In this document: positions 37,711-47,893 of the stretch, one piece after another | Layout: every line of letters starts with the position of its first letter | Numbering within the stretch: the first letter of the stretch is position 1 | NCBI GenBank assembly: GCA_025454795.1 | Contig: JALONT010000003.1 | Location: forward strand, 1-64,000 | DNA length: 64,000 nt | DNA from: Bacteroidales bacterium | GTDB lineage: Bacteria; Bacteroidota; Bacteroidia; Bacteroidales; VadinHA17 | Direction of reading: 5' to 3' | Position numbers and translations under genes: made by a program | Notes under the pieces: generated by a model | Seen by the model: the letters and a program-made list of their open reading frames with translations, nothing else | Told to the model about the DNA's origin: nothing | Database searches by the model: none

Positions 37711-39675
37711 CTAAATTTTAATACCTATTACAAGGATGTCATCAACCTGGTCATTGTTTCCTTTCCATTCCAAATGTCTGGTCTTCAGAGACTCCCTCTG
37801 AACTTCCACAGGCTGATCGTGAATCTCCAGCAGCAAATCTTCAAATCTTTTGAACATGAATTTCTTGTTCTCAGGTCCGCCAAACTGGTCAGCATAACCG
37901 TCTGAAAACAGGTAGAGGGTGTCTCCCCGGATAAGTTCAATTTCATTGTTGACAAACAACTGGGATTTGCTTCCTTCAAAAGCCCCGATCGGGAATTTGT
38001 CGCCTTTATATCTTATGAGCTCATTATTCCTTATAATGAAGAGAGGATTATTGGCGCCTGCAAATTCAACCTTCCCCTCTTCAAGATTGAAGACGCACAG
38101 TGCCATATCCATCCCGTCCTTGATTGAACCGTTACTGGTATTTTCGTTCAGCGTAGTGATAACCCCTTTATTGAGTTCATCGAGGATTACGCTTGCCGAC
38201 CTTGCTTTTTTAACTGTTACAGCCTGATTGAGCTGGTTAAAACCGACTATGGACATGAATGCTCCTGGGACCCCGTGACCTGTACAGTCAACAGCAGCCA
38301 CCATGAATAATTCTTCGGTTTCATGTACCCAGTAAAAGTCACCGCTGACTATATCTTTAGGAAGATACAGTATGAAGTAATTCTCCAGGTGATTACTAAT
38401 AAGATTGAATGACGGAAGTATGGCATTCTGTATCCGGCGCGCATAATATATGCTATCCATTATATGTTTCTTCTGCTCTTCAATCTCCTCTTTCTGTTTT
38501 TCAATTTTTAAGGTTCTCTCCTTAACCTTTTCCTCAAGCTCATAATAATAGCTTTCCAGTTGTGCTATCATCATATTGAATTTCTCCGAAAGCTTTGTGA
38601 TCTCATTATTGCCGGTAACATTCGCTCTCTCTCTCAGGTTCCCGTTTGTTATCCTGTCGACATTCTCAACCAGTTTTTTTATGGGGAGGGTAATTAAACG
38701 TGTCTTCCGGTAAATAAGATATGCCACAATGAGTATCGTAATGCCAAAGATCAGAATAAACCTTAAAGCCTCTTTCCTGAAAAGAGCTTTCTGAGCAGTA
38801 ACATCTGAGATTATCCTTACCACAGAACCCTCATAAAGATTGGAAGATGATCTTTCCATGTACATATACTGATACTGGTACCATAAGTCTCCGCTTTGCT
38901 CAATAACGGTTGTATCCCTGTTTTTAAAAGCTGCCAGCAGCAGTTCTTTGTGACCAGGAACTTCCTTCACATTCTTATTCATGGTGAAGGGTTCATCTGC
39001 CATAAGAAACAATTCAACATCAATAATACCTCTGGATTCATTCTTAATGTCAACTTTTGTCTGCTCTATTATATCAATAATCTCATCTGCTCTCTTTGAA
39101 TACACTCCCAGCTCAACTAAATATTTTCTGTCTTTCGTTGGCTGGTAGGTATATTTTTTAGGCCTTTTGGTTTTGGCCTCAATTGCAAACAGCTCGGTCA
39201 CAAAATCTTTTGTCCTGAAAACGTCAAGAAGGTAATTTTTAAACTTTTCACCCAGGCTATATAGGTTTACGCCAAAATCCTGCTGAAAAGTAGTATTAAC
39301 AACAACCCCGTCTCTCCGTATGATGTATATATCCTCGTTATCTTCATCCATTCCTATTTTATTTGCAATTTCCCTGAGGTCGAGTTTATCGATGTTGTCT
39401 GTGTTTAAAAAGTATTTGTCGACAAGAAGGTTACTAAGTGATTTCATCCTGCTTTCCATCTCCTCATCAATCAGCTTAAAGGTAATATCCTGGAATTTAA
39501 GGATCTTTTTGACTTCGTTCGACAGAAGTTGGTTCTTTTCATATGTACCTGTGGTAAGTATTGAACGGGTCCTCTGGAAATTAATCCCTGAAAAAACAAG
39601 AAGAGCAAGCAATGTTGGTATAACAATATTGAGAATTAGTTGCCTGAAAATAGTTGTCTCTCTGCTTTTTGCCAT
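37711..39675 (-). CDS. membrane sensor with HAMP and SpoIIE/PP2C phosphatase
   Basis: The 654-residue protein has a membrane helix at about 12-30, a large extracytoplasmic sensor region (possibly Cache-like) to about 300, and a second helix at 302-320. A HAMP domain (LPIKKLVENVDRITNGNLRERA), a coiled coil (KVKERTLKIEKQKEEIEEQK) and a SpoIIE-type phosphatase domain follow. That domain has VSGDFYWVHE near 443, AAVDCTGHGVPGAFMS near 465 and LFSDGYADQFGG near 590, so the metal-binding aspartates are kept. It should dephosphorylate a serine/threonine-phosphorylated partner in response to an envelope signal. No anti-sigma kinase or STAS gene lies nearby, so its target may be within the cluster. Confidence 0.9.
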   Translation of the reverse strand: MAKSRETTIFRQLILNIVIPTLLALLVFSGINFQRTRSILTTGTYEKNQLLSNEVKKILKFQDITFKLIDEEMESRMKSLSNLLVDKYFLNTDNIDKLDLREIANKIGMDEDNEDIYIIRRDGVVVNTTFQQDFGVNLYSLGEKFKNYLLDVFRTKDFVTELFAIEAKTKRPKKYTYQPTKDRKYLVELGVYSKRADEIIDIIEQTKVDIKNESRGIIDVELFLMADEPFTMNKNVKEVPGHKELLLAAFKNRDTTVIEQSGDLWYQYQYMYMERSSSNLYEGSVVRIISDVTAQKALFRKEALRFILIFGITILIVAYLIYRKTRLITLPIKKLVENVDRITNGNLRERANVTGNNEITKLSEKFNMMIAQLESYYYELEEKVKERTLKIEKQKEEIEEQKKHIMDSIYYARRIQNAILPSFNLISNHLENYFILYLPKDIVSGDFYWVHETEELFMVAAVDCTGHGVPGAFMSIVGFNQLNQAVTVKKARSASVILDELNKGVITTLNENTSNGSIKDGMDMALCVFNLEEGKVEFAGANNPLFIIRNNELIRYKGDKFPIGAFEGSKSQLFVNNEIELIRGDTLYLFSDGYADQFGGPENKKFMFKRFEDLLLEIHDQPVEVQRESLKTRHLEWKGNNDQVDDILVIGIKI

Positions 39676-39686
39676 TACTGATTATT

Positions 39687-42600
39687 TTATTTCACGTTAG
39701 TTTCAATAAATTTTAAAATAACACCAGATTTCTCAGGGAACAGGTAATTATATTCTTCTACAAATCTCAGCGGCAGCAAGTAACAGTAACCTCTGACATT
39801 CTTTCCTGGTCTCTCTCCGTCTTTTGTCTGAGTTTCGTAAATTATTTCCACATTCTCAGGATCTCCTCTCCATATAATATATCCTCCTTCATCAGTTAGA
39901 AGTTCCGGATTGATTTCTTTTGAATATTCAAGTTTCCCTGCCAGCCAGAGCAGATCTTCCTCAATCATACCTTCAATGCAGAATGAGAGGAACCTGACTT
40001 TCTCATACAATAATTCATTTTCGTTTGTTTCATCGGATACTATTTTATCAAGTTGTCTTCTTGACTGCACAGGAATTCTGACAGAAGCAGATTTATAAAG
40101 TTCTTTGCCGGACCTGGCAATCAGTTTTACCGATTCTTCCTTCAGGATTGTTTCCGGGCTGAAGAGAAGAGCAACAAGGGACTCTTTAAGCGGCTCTCTT
40201 TCAATTTCAGGCATATTTCTGATTGCACAGGCCCTGATCCATATTCCCAGGAGATTATAATCGCGGTTGATGATATCCTCCATAAGCTTCTGTTTCTCAT
40301 GAATTTCACCCGGAAAAAACTGGTAAAGATTCTTTACTTTCTCTTCATCAGAGATGATATCAAGGAGAGGAATCAATTTTGGTTTTATGGAATCATCGAT
40401 TACCATATCTATCATCTCAAGAGCGTAGTTAACACTCTCAACTGTGCCACTGCTGAGATTCTCCCTTATCCTCTGTATTGATCCTGAATCATAAGTAATT
40501 GAAAGAATATTAAAGAGAAAAGTGTTCCACCGTTCAATCTCCTTGTGCAATGCTTCAAGGACCAGGGTTTCATTATTCCGTTCAAGACAGATCTTTGTTG
40601 AAAGATTCCAGACCATTATCCCGATTATGTCAGTAATAAGCTGATGGAGCCGGTCTTTCTCCTCCTCTGGTGCTTTGTACCCGCAATCAATAAGCCATCC
40701 TGCTGTTGCTTCCCTGATCTGCCGTGAGTTGGACCAAAGTCTTGAAAAAAGGAAACTCTGGTTCTCTTTCCGGCAATTATCGCTCATGAGTTGAAGAATG
40801 GTTTTACTTATGGCCGGGTTACCGGCTGAAATGAGATAATACCTCGACAGAGCCTCATCTGCATTTTTTCCTAAGCCTCTCAGAACACTGGCTGCCTGTA
40901 ATTCAAGTCCGGGAATATTCAGGCATTCACATACTTCAGAGATCATGTCAGTAATCCTGAATTTGCCTATCATAAAGATCGCAAGCTTCTTCGACTCCGG
41001 GGAATTATCTCTAAGAAGTCGTAGTATCTGGGTTGTCTGGGGCTGTCTGGTTCCGGCAAGTATCTTCTGTGCATTTAATATCTTATCTTCTTTTTGCTGC
41101 CCTGCTGTCAGCAAAATTTCCAGACTTTCAGCAATAACCGCTGATCTCTGCCGTGATTCTGCATCAGCTCCGGAATGGGAAGTTATGAACCTTAGTGCCG
41201 GTAATAAACTGATATCCCTATTCTTATCAGCATGCTCCAGTATCTTACTGACCAGGAGGCTGTTACTATCTTTTGTCATACTGGTGTGGTTGCCCGATAT
41301 CAGGTTGAAGTATTCATTGTTAAATGCCAGTGCAGCAGAAAACCTGCTTTTTAATACTTTATCCCCCGTTTGCAGGTTAATATCGTGTTTTTCCTGACCA
41401 CCGGATTCCAGGGCTTTCCTTATAGATTTCCTGTATCCTGTATATAGCTTTACAGCAACAAAAATCCAGAGGAGAGTTATTATGAAGAGTACCAGCGAAA
41501 AATGTATAAGTTTAATGAAGCTCAGGATTCCAAGTCCTGCCAGGAGCAGTCCGGAAGCAAGAGCCGCCATCTCATTTACTGTACCGTCCATCGAAGACTG
41601 AACTTCATATCGGTTTTTCTCGTCAATTGTCTGGTAAATTACTTTAAGCGACGGTGATTCAATTGAGTCTTTAATCGACTTGGAAAAGAGACGGCTCAGG
41701 GCAAGCATCATGAAAAAGAGCATAAATCCACTTGTGGCCGGAGTGTAGCCCATAATCATCCCAATAGTTACTGCAATAACTGTAAAGGCTGCAACCAGGA
41801 CAGGCGACAGGGCCAGGCAGGTACGCAGCCCGTAATTTCTTATCAGGTATGAGAAAACAAGCAGCTTTATCAGCAGTGTAAATATCATCATGCTACCGGT
41901 GAAGATCCCAAGGAAGCGGGCCATATCTTCCTCGGCAGGATATTGTTCACGTGTAACAGCCATAAATGAATACTGGACAAAGAATGCTGTCATCACGGAG
42001 AGGGCAATGAAAAGACCCATGATCCTGATATAGGAATCTTCGAGGAACAGTTCCCCCAATGATTTTTTCTTCCCTATGGTTCTGGTTTCCTGGGTACTTT
42101 TTACCGGTGCTGAAAGAAACCTTTTCCCGATAATAATCTGGATAAAACTCCCGGACAGAACAGCTGCTGAGCTAATAAGCAGAATATTATGTGACTCAAA
42201 ATTCAGAGAAAGTAAAACCGGTATGGCATAACAACTGATGATAATACCAATAATTAATCCGGCATCGACAAGACCGAATAAACGCTTTCCCTGTCGGAGA
42301 GTAAACAGACGGCTCACTGTTCCCCAGAAACCCAGCATTGCCAGAATATTCAGAGGACCCAGCATAATAAAGACCAGGAAGATGACACCTCTTGAAGGAG
42401 CCAGAAGCAGAAGGAACCAGAGAATCAGTGTAAGAGAAGCGACAAAGAACAGGTTCCCTGTCGCAAAATTTCTGAAGATCATCCTTGTCTGCATACGGGT
42501 ATAAACAGAGGTAAGGATTATTCCTGCCAGACCTGACAGGACATATCCTCTTGCCATCATTTTTTCGTCAAAAATTGAAAGGAATAGTGAATGTGCACTG

Positions 42601-42713
42601 ATATCAAAGGCTCCGAAATAGATACCCAGGAAAACAGATTGAGACAAGAGTACTGATACCATAGACTCCTCTCCGGATTCAATCCCAAGGAGGGTAAGAA
42701 ATCTGTCTTTCAT
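39687..42713 (-). CDS. nucleotide-translocase-like membrane protein with HEAT-like tail
   Basis: The track ORF begins at a TTG (42725); the ATG at 42713 gives 1008 residues. The first 420 residues hold about twelve membrane helices (FGAFDISAHSLFLSIFDEK, RLFGLVDAGLIIGIIISC, SIKDSIESPSLKVIYQTIDEKNRYEVQ). The pattern resembles the Npt/ATP-ADP translocase group of MFS-like carriers. Residues about 430-1008 are soluble helical repeats (ESLEILLTAGQQKED, AASVLRGLGKNADEAL) of the HEAT type. It is the first gene of the six-gene unit. Nucleotide transport is a family-based guess; a sensor or scaffold made from a transporter is equally possible. Confidence 0.72.
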   Translation of the reverse strand: MKDRFLTLLGIESGEESMVSVLLSQSVFLGIYFGAFDISAHSLFLSIFDEKMMARGYVLSGLAGIILTSVYTRMQTRMIFRNFATGNLFFVASLTLILWFLLLLAPSRGVIFLVFIMLGPLNILAMLGFWGTVSRLFTLRQGKRLFGLVDAGLIIGIIISCYAIPVLLSLNFESHNILLISSAAVLSGSFIQIIIGKRFLSAPVKSTQETRTIGKKKSLGELFLEDSYIRIMGLFIALSVMTAFFVQYSFMAVTREQYPAEEDMARFLGIFTGSMMIFTLLIKLLVFSYLIRNYGLRTCLALSPVLVAAFTVIAVTIGMIMGYTPATSGFMLFFMMLALSRLFSKSIKDSIESPSLKVIYQTIDEKNRYEVQSSMDGTVNEMAALASGLLLAGLGILSFIKLIHFSLVLFIITLLWIFVAVKLYTGYRKSIRKALESGGQEKHDINLQTGDKVLKSRFSAALAFNNEYFNLISGNHTSMTKDSNSLLVSKILEHADKNRDISLLPALRFITSHSGADAESRQRSAVIAESLEILLTAGQQKEDKILNAQKILAGTRQPQTTQILRLLRDNSPESKKLAIFMIGKFRITDMISEVCECLNIPGLELQAASVLRGLGKNADEALSRYYLISAGNPAISKTILQLMSDNCRKENQSFLFSRLWSNSRQIREATAGWLIDCGYKAPEEEKDRLHQLITDIIGIMVWNLSTKICLERNNETLVLEALHKEIERWNTFLFNILSITYDSGSIQRIRENLSSGTVESVNYALEMIDMVIDDSIKPKLIPLLDIISDEEKVKNLYQFFPGEIHEKQKLMEDIINRDYNLLGIWIRACAIRNMPEIEREPLKESLVALLFSPETILKEESVKLIARSGKELYKSASVRIPVQSRRQLDKIVSDETNENELLYEKVRFLSFCIEGMIEEDLLWLAGKLEYSKEINPELLTDEGGYIIWRGDPENVEIIYETQTKDGERPGKNVRGYCYLLPLRFVEEYNYLFPEKSGVILKFIETNVK

Positions 42714-42722
42714 AAGTTTTCC

Positions 42723-42754
42723 CAAAGGCTAATAAAGGCACACTAAATTAACAA
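42723..42754 (-). promoter_or_regulatory. possible promoter of the six-gene unit
   Basis: On the minus strand TTG (42752-42754), 20 bases, then TAGCCTTTG (42723-42731) loosely fits the Bacteroidota pattern. It lies 10 bases before the ATG at 42713. The -7 element is one base longer than ideal, so the call is weak. Confidence 0.3.
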
Positions 42755-42785
42755 TTTAATCCTATTTAATATAATATCAAAATCA

Positions 42786-42808
42786 TTTTTTGACGAACCG
42801 TCAAAAAA
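42786..42808. repeat. perfect palindrome upstream of the six-gene unit
   Basis: TTTTTTGACG and CGTCAAAAAA pair over 10 bases around a three-base loop. It lies between the aroK stop (42852) and the first gene of the six-gene unit. It may terminate the parE-parC-aroK transcript or serve as an operator of the downstream unit; the sequence alone does not decide. Confidence 0.6.
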
Positions 42809-42851
42809 CAGTGATTTTCGTAAAGCGTAAATGTAAAAGTGGATATACAGG

Positions 42852-43376
42852 TCAGTTTTTCTGATTAGATCTTATGATTGAGGTCAAAAGACTAATATCC
42901 AGATTAATACCTTCGATTATAACAGTGGCTTTGCTATACCATCTTTCCCGGCTGGCAAGTTTTTTCTCAATGAAGCTGTGAAGATGATCATCCGGTATGT
43001 TTTTGATCAGCGGTCTTTCTCCCGATGATTCAAGCAGGCGGCTTGCCAGCTGACCCGGTGTCATTTTAAGATAAACTGTCAGTCCGGTTGCAAGCATAAA
43101 ATCCATATTATCACCATGACAGGGAGTTCCGCCGCCAGTAGATATAATTGTCTCTGAGAGTGGTTTCATGCTTTTCAGAACTTCGGTTTCGATCATCCTG
43201 AAATGATCCTCCCCTTCCTGTGAAAATATCTGAGGAATTGTTTTACCCGCTCTCTCTTCGATTTTCCTGTCAAGATCTATAAAATTCCATCCGAGTATGG
43301 CTGCCAGCTTTCTTCCTGCGGTTGATTTGCCGCTGCCCATAAAGCCGATAATATATACTAGTCCTTTCCCTGGCAT
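42852..43376 (-). CDS. aroK: shikimate kinase
   Basis: Shikimate kinase phosphorylates shikimate on the way to chorismate. The ATG at 43376 (174 residues) is preferred to the GTG one codon earlier used by the track. Motifs are GFMGSGKSTAGRKLA (Walker A, residues about 11-25), DLDRKIEERAGKTI, FRMIETEVL, the substrate loop ISTGGGTPC and ERPLI in the lid. Its ATG shares one base with the parC stop codon, so translation is coupled. Confidence 0.93.
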   Translation of the reverse strand: MPGKGLVYIIGFMGSGKSTAGRKLAAILGWNFIDLDRKIEERAGKTIPQIFSQEGEDHFRMIETEVLKSMKPLSETIISTGGGTPCHGDNMDFMLATGLTVYLKMTPGQLASRLLESSGERPLIKNIPDDHLHSFIEKKLASRERWYSKATVIIEGINLDISLLTSIIRSNQKN

Positions 43377-45994
43377 CACAATTCTAGCTTCATCTGTGCA
43401 GGGTCCTCATTTGAGGGATTCTTTGGCTCCTCATTCTCTTCATCATCCTTCTCAGTAACAAGTGGAGCGCTCTCCTTTTTTATTACCGGCTCTAATTCAT
43501 GGATATTGTCAACCATGAAGCTGGTGAGTCTCTTTCCCTTTGCTTTATAGCTCTTCACTCCAATAAATTCGGCTACTTCAATAATTTCATTGTCACGTGT
43601 TTTATGCTTTCCGCCAAACTGTATTTCGAATCGCGGATACTCTACTTCTGTAATACTTATCAGCTTTGATTCCGGATCTTCATTAATAAAACACTGGAGT
43701 TTCTCCGACTCCTCAAGCATAAATCTCTTGACATAATAAAACTTCTGTTCCGCATCCCAGTAAACAACCGAATAAACTTTTCCCGGCTTATACTTTTCAA
43801 TACTAAGGATATTATCCTCAAAATGGTTCGACAGGTCGAATCCCGTATGTCTGAAGTATCCGTTCTTTGTTATCACCTGTATCTTATCATCACCTCCAAA
43901 TTCACCGAGATAATTTCCTCTGCCGTCAACATTAAGCCTGAAGACAGCATCGTCGAACCATACTTTTCTGCCGCCTAGTGTTGATAATCCTTTCTCTTTC
44001 AAAGCTATCTTATGAACGGCATTCTTTGTCAGGATATTCCCCATTGAGGATTTTCCCTTTATGTTAAGCTGTCCGAAATCAAATTCAAATTCAAGCTTCT
44101 TCAGACGTGCTTTCGGCTTATGATACACCCTTATGACCTCGGCTTCTCCGTTGGGATTTGCACTGAAGTAAACGATTTTTGAACCTGCGGTGCCTCTTGT
44201 CAGATTGTATTCCTTGTCACGGGTAAGTCCTGTGATTGCACACCGTTTTGCCAGCATAGGACCATCCTTCCCATCCTGGTAAACAACGTTATATATTGTG
44301 CGTTCATCATTCTTCAGAAACACCTGGGCATACAGGATATCGTTGCCCACAAATACCTTATCCGCCACTTTTGTTATAAGGTAAACGCCATCTTTTCTTA
44401 TGACTATTATATCATCAATGTCGGAACACTCACATACAAATTCATCTTTCTTCAGACCGGTTCCGATAAACCCTTCCTTGAAATTGGCATATAACCTGGC
44501 ATTATTTGCAACAACTTTGGCTGCCTGAATTGTATCAAAATTTCTTATTTCGGTTTTTCTTTCCCTTCCCTTTCCGTATTTCTTCTTTATCTGCTTGAAA
44601 TAATTTATGGTGTATGGTATAATGTTCTTAAGATGATTTTTTACCTCCTCAAGTTCTGTCTCAAGTCCTTTGATATGCTCATCAGCTTTTTTGACATCAT
44701 ATCTGGAAATCCTCTTGATCTTAATTTCAGTAAGCTGAATGATATCCTCTCTTGTGACTTCCCTCAATAATTTCTTTTTAAATGGCTTCAGCCCTTTATC
44801 GATAGCATTGATCACACCTTCCCAGGTCTCAACCTCTTCTATATCGCGATAGATCCTCTCCTCAATAAATATCTTTTCCAGTGACGATATATGCCACTCT
44901 TCCTGAAGTTCTCCCTTCCTGATCTCAAGTTCCGTCTTCAGCAATTCAACTGTCCTTTCGGCTGAGTGTTTCAGAATCGAGGAGACTCCCATGAATGAGG
45001 GCTTATTGTCAGCAATAACGCATGTATTGGGTGAAATTGAAAATTCACAATCGGTAAAAGCATAAAGGGCATCGATAGTCATATCCGGAGAGACTCCCGG
45101 CATCAGCTGGATCACTATTTCGACATTGGCGGCGGTATTATCATCGATCCTTTTGATCTTGATCTTCCCCTTATCATTTGCCCTGATAATTGACTCAATC
45201 AGAGATGATGTTGTCTTTCCGAATGGTATCTCTGTGATTATCAGCTCCTTTTTGTCAACTTTTTCGATTTTTGCCCTTACCTTTATGACTCCTCCGCGCT
45301 GTCCGTCATTGTACTTCGAAATGTCAATCATCCCTCCTGTCGGGAAATCGGGATAGAGGACAAAATCCCGGCCCTGCAGATGTTCAATTGTTGCATCAAT
45401 CAACTCATTGAAATTATGAGGCAGTATTTTTGAAGCAAGACCGACTGCAATACCCTCAACACCAAGAGAGAGAAGAAGGGGAAATTTAACAGGCAGAGTG
45501 ACCGGTTCCTTATTGCGTCCGTCATATGAGAGCTTCCATTCTGTCGTTTTAGGATTGAAAACCACATCAAGGGCAAACTTTGAGAGCCGTGCCTCAATAT
45601 AACGGGCAGCAGCAGCGCTGTCTCCGGTGAGGATATTTCCCCAGTTACCCTGGGTGTCTATCAGAAGATCCCTCTCTCCGATCTGAACAAGAGCATCGCC
45701 GATCGAAGCATCCCCGTGAGGATGGAATTGCATTGTATGCCCGATTATATTTGCAACCTTATTGAACCTTCCGTCATCCATTCTTTTCATTGAATGAAGG
45801 ATGCGCCTCTGAACAGGTTTAAGTCCGTCAAAGAGATGAGGAACTGCACGCTCAAGAATGACATAGGAAGCATAATCGAGGAACCAGTCCTGGTACATCC
45901 CTGAAAGTGCTGTTACCGAATGCAGTGCAGCATGACCCTGCTGGATCTCTCCACCTCCTTCAGGTTTATCTGTCTCAAGTTCAAAATCTTCCAT
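43376..45994 (-). CDS. parC: topoisomerase IV subunit A (GyrA/ParC family)
   Basis: The 872-residue subunit breaks and rejoins DNA when decatenating chromosomes. It has the breakage-reunion domain with DGLKPVQRRILHSM and DSAAAARYIEARL, whose tyrosine (about residue 131) is the expected catalytic residue. A coiled-coil arm around 430-480 and a beta-propeller C-terminal domain follow. The acidic tail (EKDDEENEEPKNPSNEDP) is species-specific. It follows parE by 26 bases and overlaps aroK. Pairing with the adjacent B subunit, rather than with a gyrase B, supports topoisomerase IV. Confidence 0.92.
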   Translation of the reverse strand: MEDFELETDKPEGGGEIQQGHAALHSVTALSGMYQDWFLDYASYVILERAVPHLFDGLKPVQRRILHSMKRMDDGRFNKVANIIGHTMQFHPHGDASIGDALVQIGERDLLIDTQGNWGNILTGDSAAAARYIEARLSKFALDVVFNPKTTEWKLSYDGRNKEPVTLPVKFPLLLSLGVEGIAVGLASKILPHNFNELIDATIEHLQGRDFVLYPDFPTGGMIDISKYNDGQRGGVIKVRAKIEKVDKKELIITEIPFGKTTSSLIESIIRANDKGKIKIKRIDDNTAANVEIVIQLMPGVSPDMTIDALYAFTDCEFSISPNTCVIADNKPSFMGVSSILKHSAERTVELLKTELEIRKGELQEEWHISSLEKIFIEERIYRDIEEVETWEGVINAIDKGLKPFKKKLLREVTREDIIQLTEIKIKRISRYDVKKADEHIKGLETELEEVKNHLKNIIPYTINYFKQIKKKYGKGRERKTEIRNFDTIQAAKVVANNARLYANFKEGFIGTGLKKDEFVCECSDIDDIIVIRKDGVYLITKVADKVFVGNDILYAQVFLKNDERTIYNVVYQDGKDGPMLAKRCAITGLTRDKEYNLTRGTAGSKIVYFSANPNGEAEVIRVYHKPKARLKKLEFEFDFGQLNIKGKSSMGNILTKNAVHKIALKEKGLSTLGGRKVWFDDAVFRLNVDGRGNYLGEFGGDDKIQVITKNGYFRHTGFDLSNHFEDNILSIEKYKPGKVYSVVYWDAEQKFYYVKRFMLEESEKLQCFINEDPESKLISITEVEYPRFEIQFGGKHKTRDNEIIEVAEFIGVKSYKAKGKRLTSFMVDNIHELEPVIKKESAPLVTEKDDEENEEPKNPSNEDPAQMKLEL

Positions 45995-46020
45995 TATCGT
46001 GACTGGAGCTTCCGGTAAAA

Positions 46021-47868
46021 TTACTTTTGTTCATCAACTATATCCTCTTCAATCCGCAGGTTATCTATAATAAAATCCTGCCGCTCAGGAGTATTCTTCC
46101 CCATATAAAATTCCAGATAATCATTTATTGCATCATTCTTCTTCATTCTCACTGGTTCGAGCCTCATATCCTTCCCGATAAAATACTTGAATTCATCCGG
46201 GGATATTTCACCAAGTCCCTTAAACCTCGTTATTTCCGGATTCGGTCCCAGAAGTTTTATAGCCTTTGCTTTTTCTTCAGGAGAATAACAATACTTAGTC
46301 TCCTTTTTATTTCTTACCCTGAAGAGAGGTGTCTGCAGGATATATACATGACCTTTCCTGACAAGATCGGGAAAAAACTGAAGAAAAAATGTAAGAAGAA
46401 GTAACCGGATATGCATACCATCAACATCAGCATCAGTTGCAATTATGACGTTATTGTAACGAAGGTTTTCAATATCCTCTTCAATGTTCAGTGCAGCCTG
46501 AAGAAGATTGAACTCTTCGTTCTCATATACAATTTTTTTTGTCAGACCGTATGTGTTGAGAGGTTTACCCCTGAGGCTGAATACAGCCTGTGTCTCTACA
46601 TTCCTTGACTTTGTAATTGAACCGCTTGCCGAATCTCCCTCAGTAATGAAGATCGTCGAATCGAGTTTATTTGTGTCATTTGTATTATAATGCGCCCTGC
46701 AGTCTCTAAGCTTTTTATTATGAAGGCTTACTTTTTTTGCCCTCTCCCTTGCCAGCTTCTGGATCGATGAAATTGCCTTCCGTTCTTTTTCAGAATCCTG
46801 AATCTTCTGGAGAATGATCTTTGCAGTTTCAGAGTTCTTATGAAGGTAATCATCGAGCTGTTTTTTCAGGAATTCAGAGATAAAATTTCTTACAGAAGGG
46901 CCGTTGGGTCCCATATCTTTTGACCCGAGCTTGGTCTTTGTCTGCGATTCAAAAATGGGTTCCTCAACTTTGATGCTGATTGCCGCAATTATCGACGACC
47001 TTATATCAGCAGCATCATAATCCTTCTTATAAAAGTCTCTTATTGTCTTCACTAACGCATCTCTGAATGAAATAAGATGTGTACCTCCCTGCGTTGTGTT
47101 CTGTCCGTTGACAAAACTATAGTAATCTTCACCGTACTGTACTCCGTGAGTAAATGCCACTTCGATGTCATCACCCCTCAGGTGGATAAGAGGATAAAGT
47201 CCCTCTTTGTTCATATTTTCGTTCAGAAGATCAGCCAGCCCATTCCTTGAAAAGAATTTGTTGCCGTTGAAATTGATTACCAGTCCTGAGTTCAGATATA
47301 CGTAGTTTTTCAGCATGGAATCTACATATTCCGATATGTAGAAATAGTTGCCGAACAACTCTTCATCGGGCTGGAATATTACCTCGACTCCGTTCTCTTC
47401 ATTTGTCTGTTTCAGGGAATGATCTTTAATAGTAACACCATGCTCAAATTCTGTTACTTTGATCTGCCCGTCGCGCATTGACCGGATGACGAACTTTGCT
47501 GAAAGTGCATTTACTGCCTTTACCCCTACACCGTTCAGACCAACTGATTTTTTAAAGGCTCTGGAGTCATATTTTGCACCGGTGTTCATCCTCGATACGG
47601 CATCGAGTACCTTTCCAAGAGGAATACCGCGGCCATAATCACGAACCCGCACTTCTTTTCCGTTTATCGAGACATCGATCTTCTTCCCGAAACCCATCAT
47701 ATACTCATCGACGGCATTGTCCATCACCTCTTTCAGCAGAACATAAACGCCGTCATCCTGCGATGAACCGTCGCCCAGCTTACCTATATACATACCAGGT
47801 CTCAACCTGATATGTTCGCGCCACTCAAGGGTTTTAATATGTTCTTCAGAATATCCTACAACTGACAT
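46021..47868 (-). CDS. parE: topoisomerase IV subunit B (GyrB/ParE family)
   Basis: The 615-residue ATPase subunit has the GHKL site ([24 protein letters not shown] and [12 protein letters not shown]). The transducer domain is followed by the TOPRIM motifs [10 protein letters not shown] and [17 protein letters not shown]. The length matches ParE without the long GyrB insertion. It provides ATP-driven strand capture for ParC, encoded just downstream. A -7-like TATATTTG lies at 47886-47893. Confidence 0.93.
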   Translation of the reverse strand: MSVVGYSEEHIKTLEWREHIRLRPGMYIGKLGDGSSQDDGVYVLLKEVMDNAVDEYMMGFGKKIDVSINGKEVRVRDYGRGIPLGKVLDAVSRMNTGAKYDSRAFKKSVGLNGVGVKAVNALSAKFVIRSMRDGQIKVTEFEHGVTIKDHSLKQTNEENGVEVIFQPDEELFGNYFYISEYVDSMLKNYVYLNSGLVINFNGNKFFSRNGLADLLNENMNKEGLYPLIHLRGDDIEVAFTHGVQYGEDYYSFVNGQNTTQGGTHLISFRDALVKTIRDFYKKDYDAADIRSSIIAAISIKVEEPIFESQTKTKLGSKDMGPNGPSVRNFISEFLKKQLDDYLHKNSETAKIILQKIQDSEKERKAISSIQKLARERAKKVSLHNKKLRDCRAHYNTNDTNKLDSTIFITEGDSASGSITKSRNVETQAVFSLRGKPLNTYGLTKKIVYENEEFNLLQAALNIEEDIENLRYNNVIIATDADVDGMHIRLLLLTFFLQFFPDLVRKGHVYILQTPLFRVRNKKETKYCYSPEEKAKAIKLLGPNPEITRFKGLGEISPDEFKYFIGKDMRLEPVRMKKNDAINDYLEFYMGKNTPERQDFIIDNLRIEEDIVDEQK

Positions 47869-47885
47869 TTTGCAGAAATTTTGCG

Positions 47886-47893
47886 CAAATATA
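47886..47893 (-). promoter_or_regulatory. possible -7 element of parE
   Basis: TATATTTG on the minus strand matches TAnnTTTG and lies 18 bases before the parE ATG. No TTG stands at the usual spacing upstream, so the promoter is only partly supported. Confidence 0.4.

Noticed and set aside
32270-42713. Six-gene unit as a classic nSTAND (Avs-like) anti-phage locus
   Set aside because: No nuclease or other killing domain is visible, and the sensor domain is WD40 behind a membrane helix, so a defence call is not supported by sequence alone.
43376-47868. parC/parE as DNA gyrase subunits
   Set aside because: The adjacent A-B pair and the short B subunit without a GyrB-type insertion fit topoisomerase IV better.
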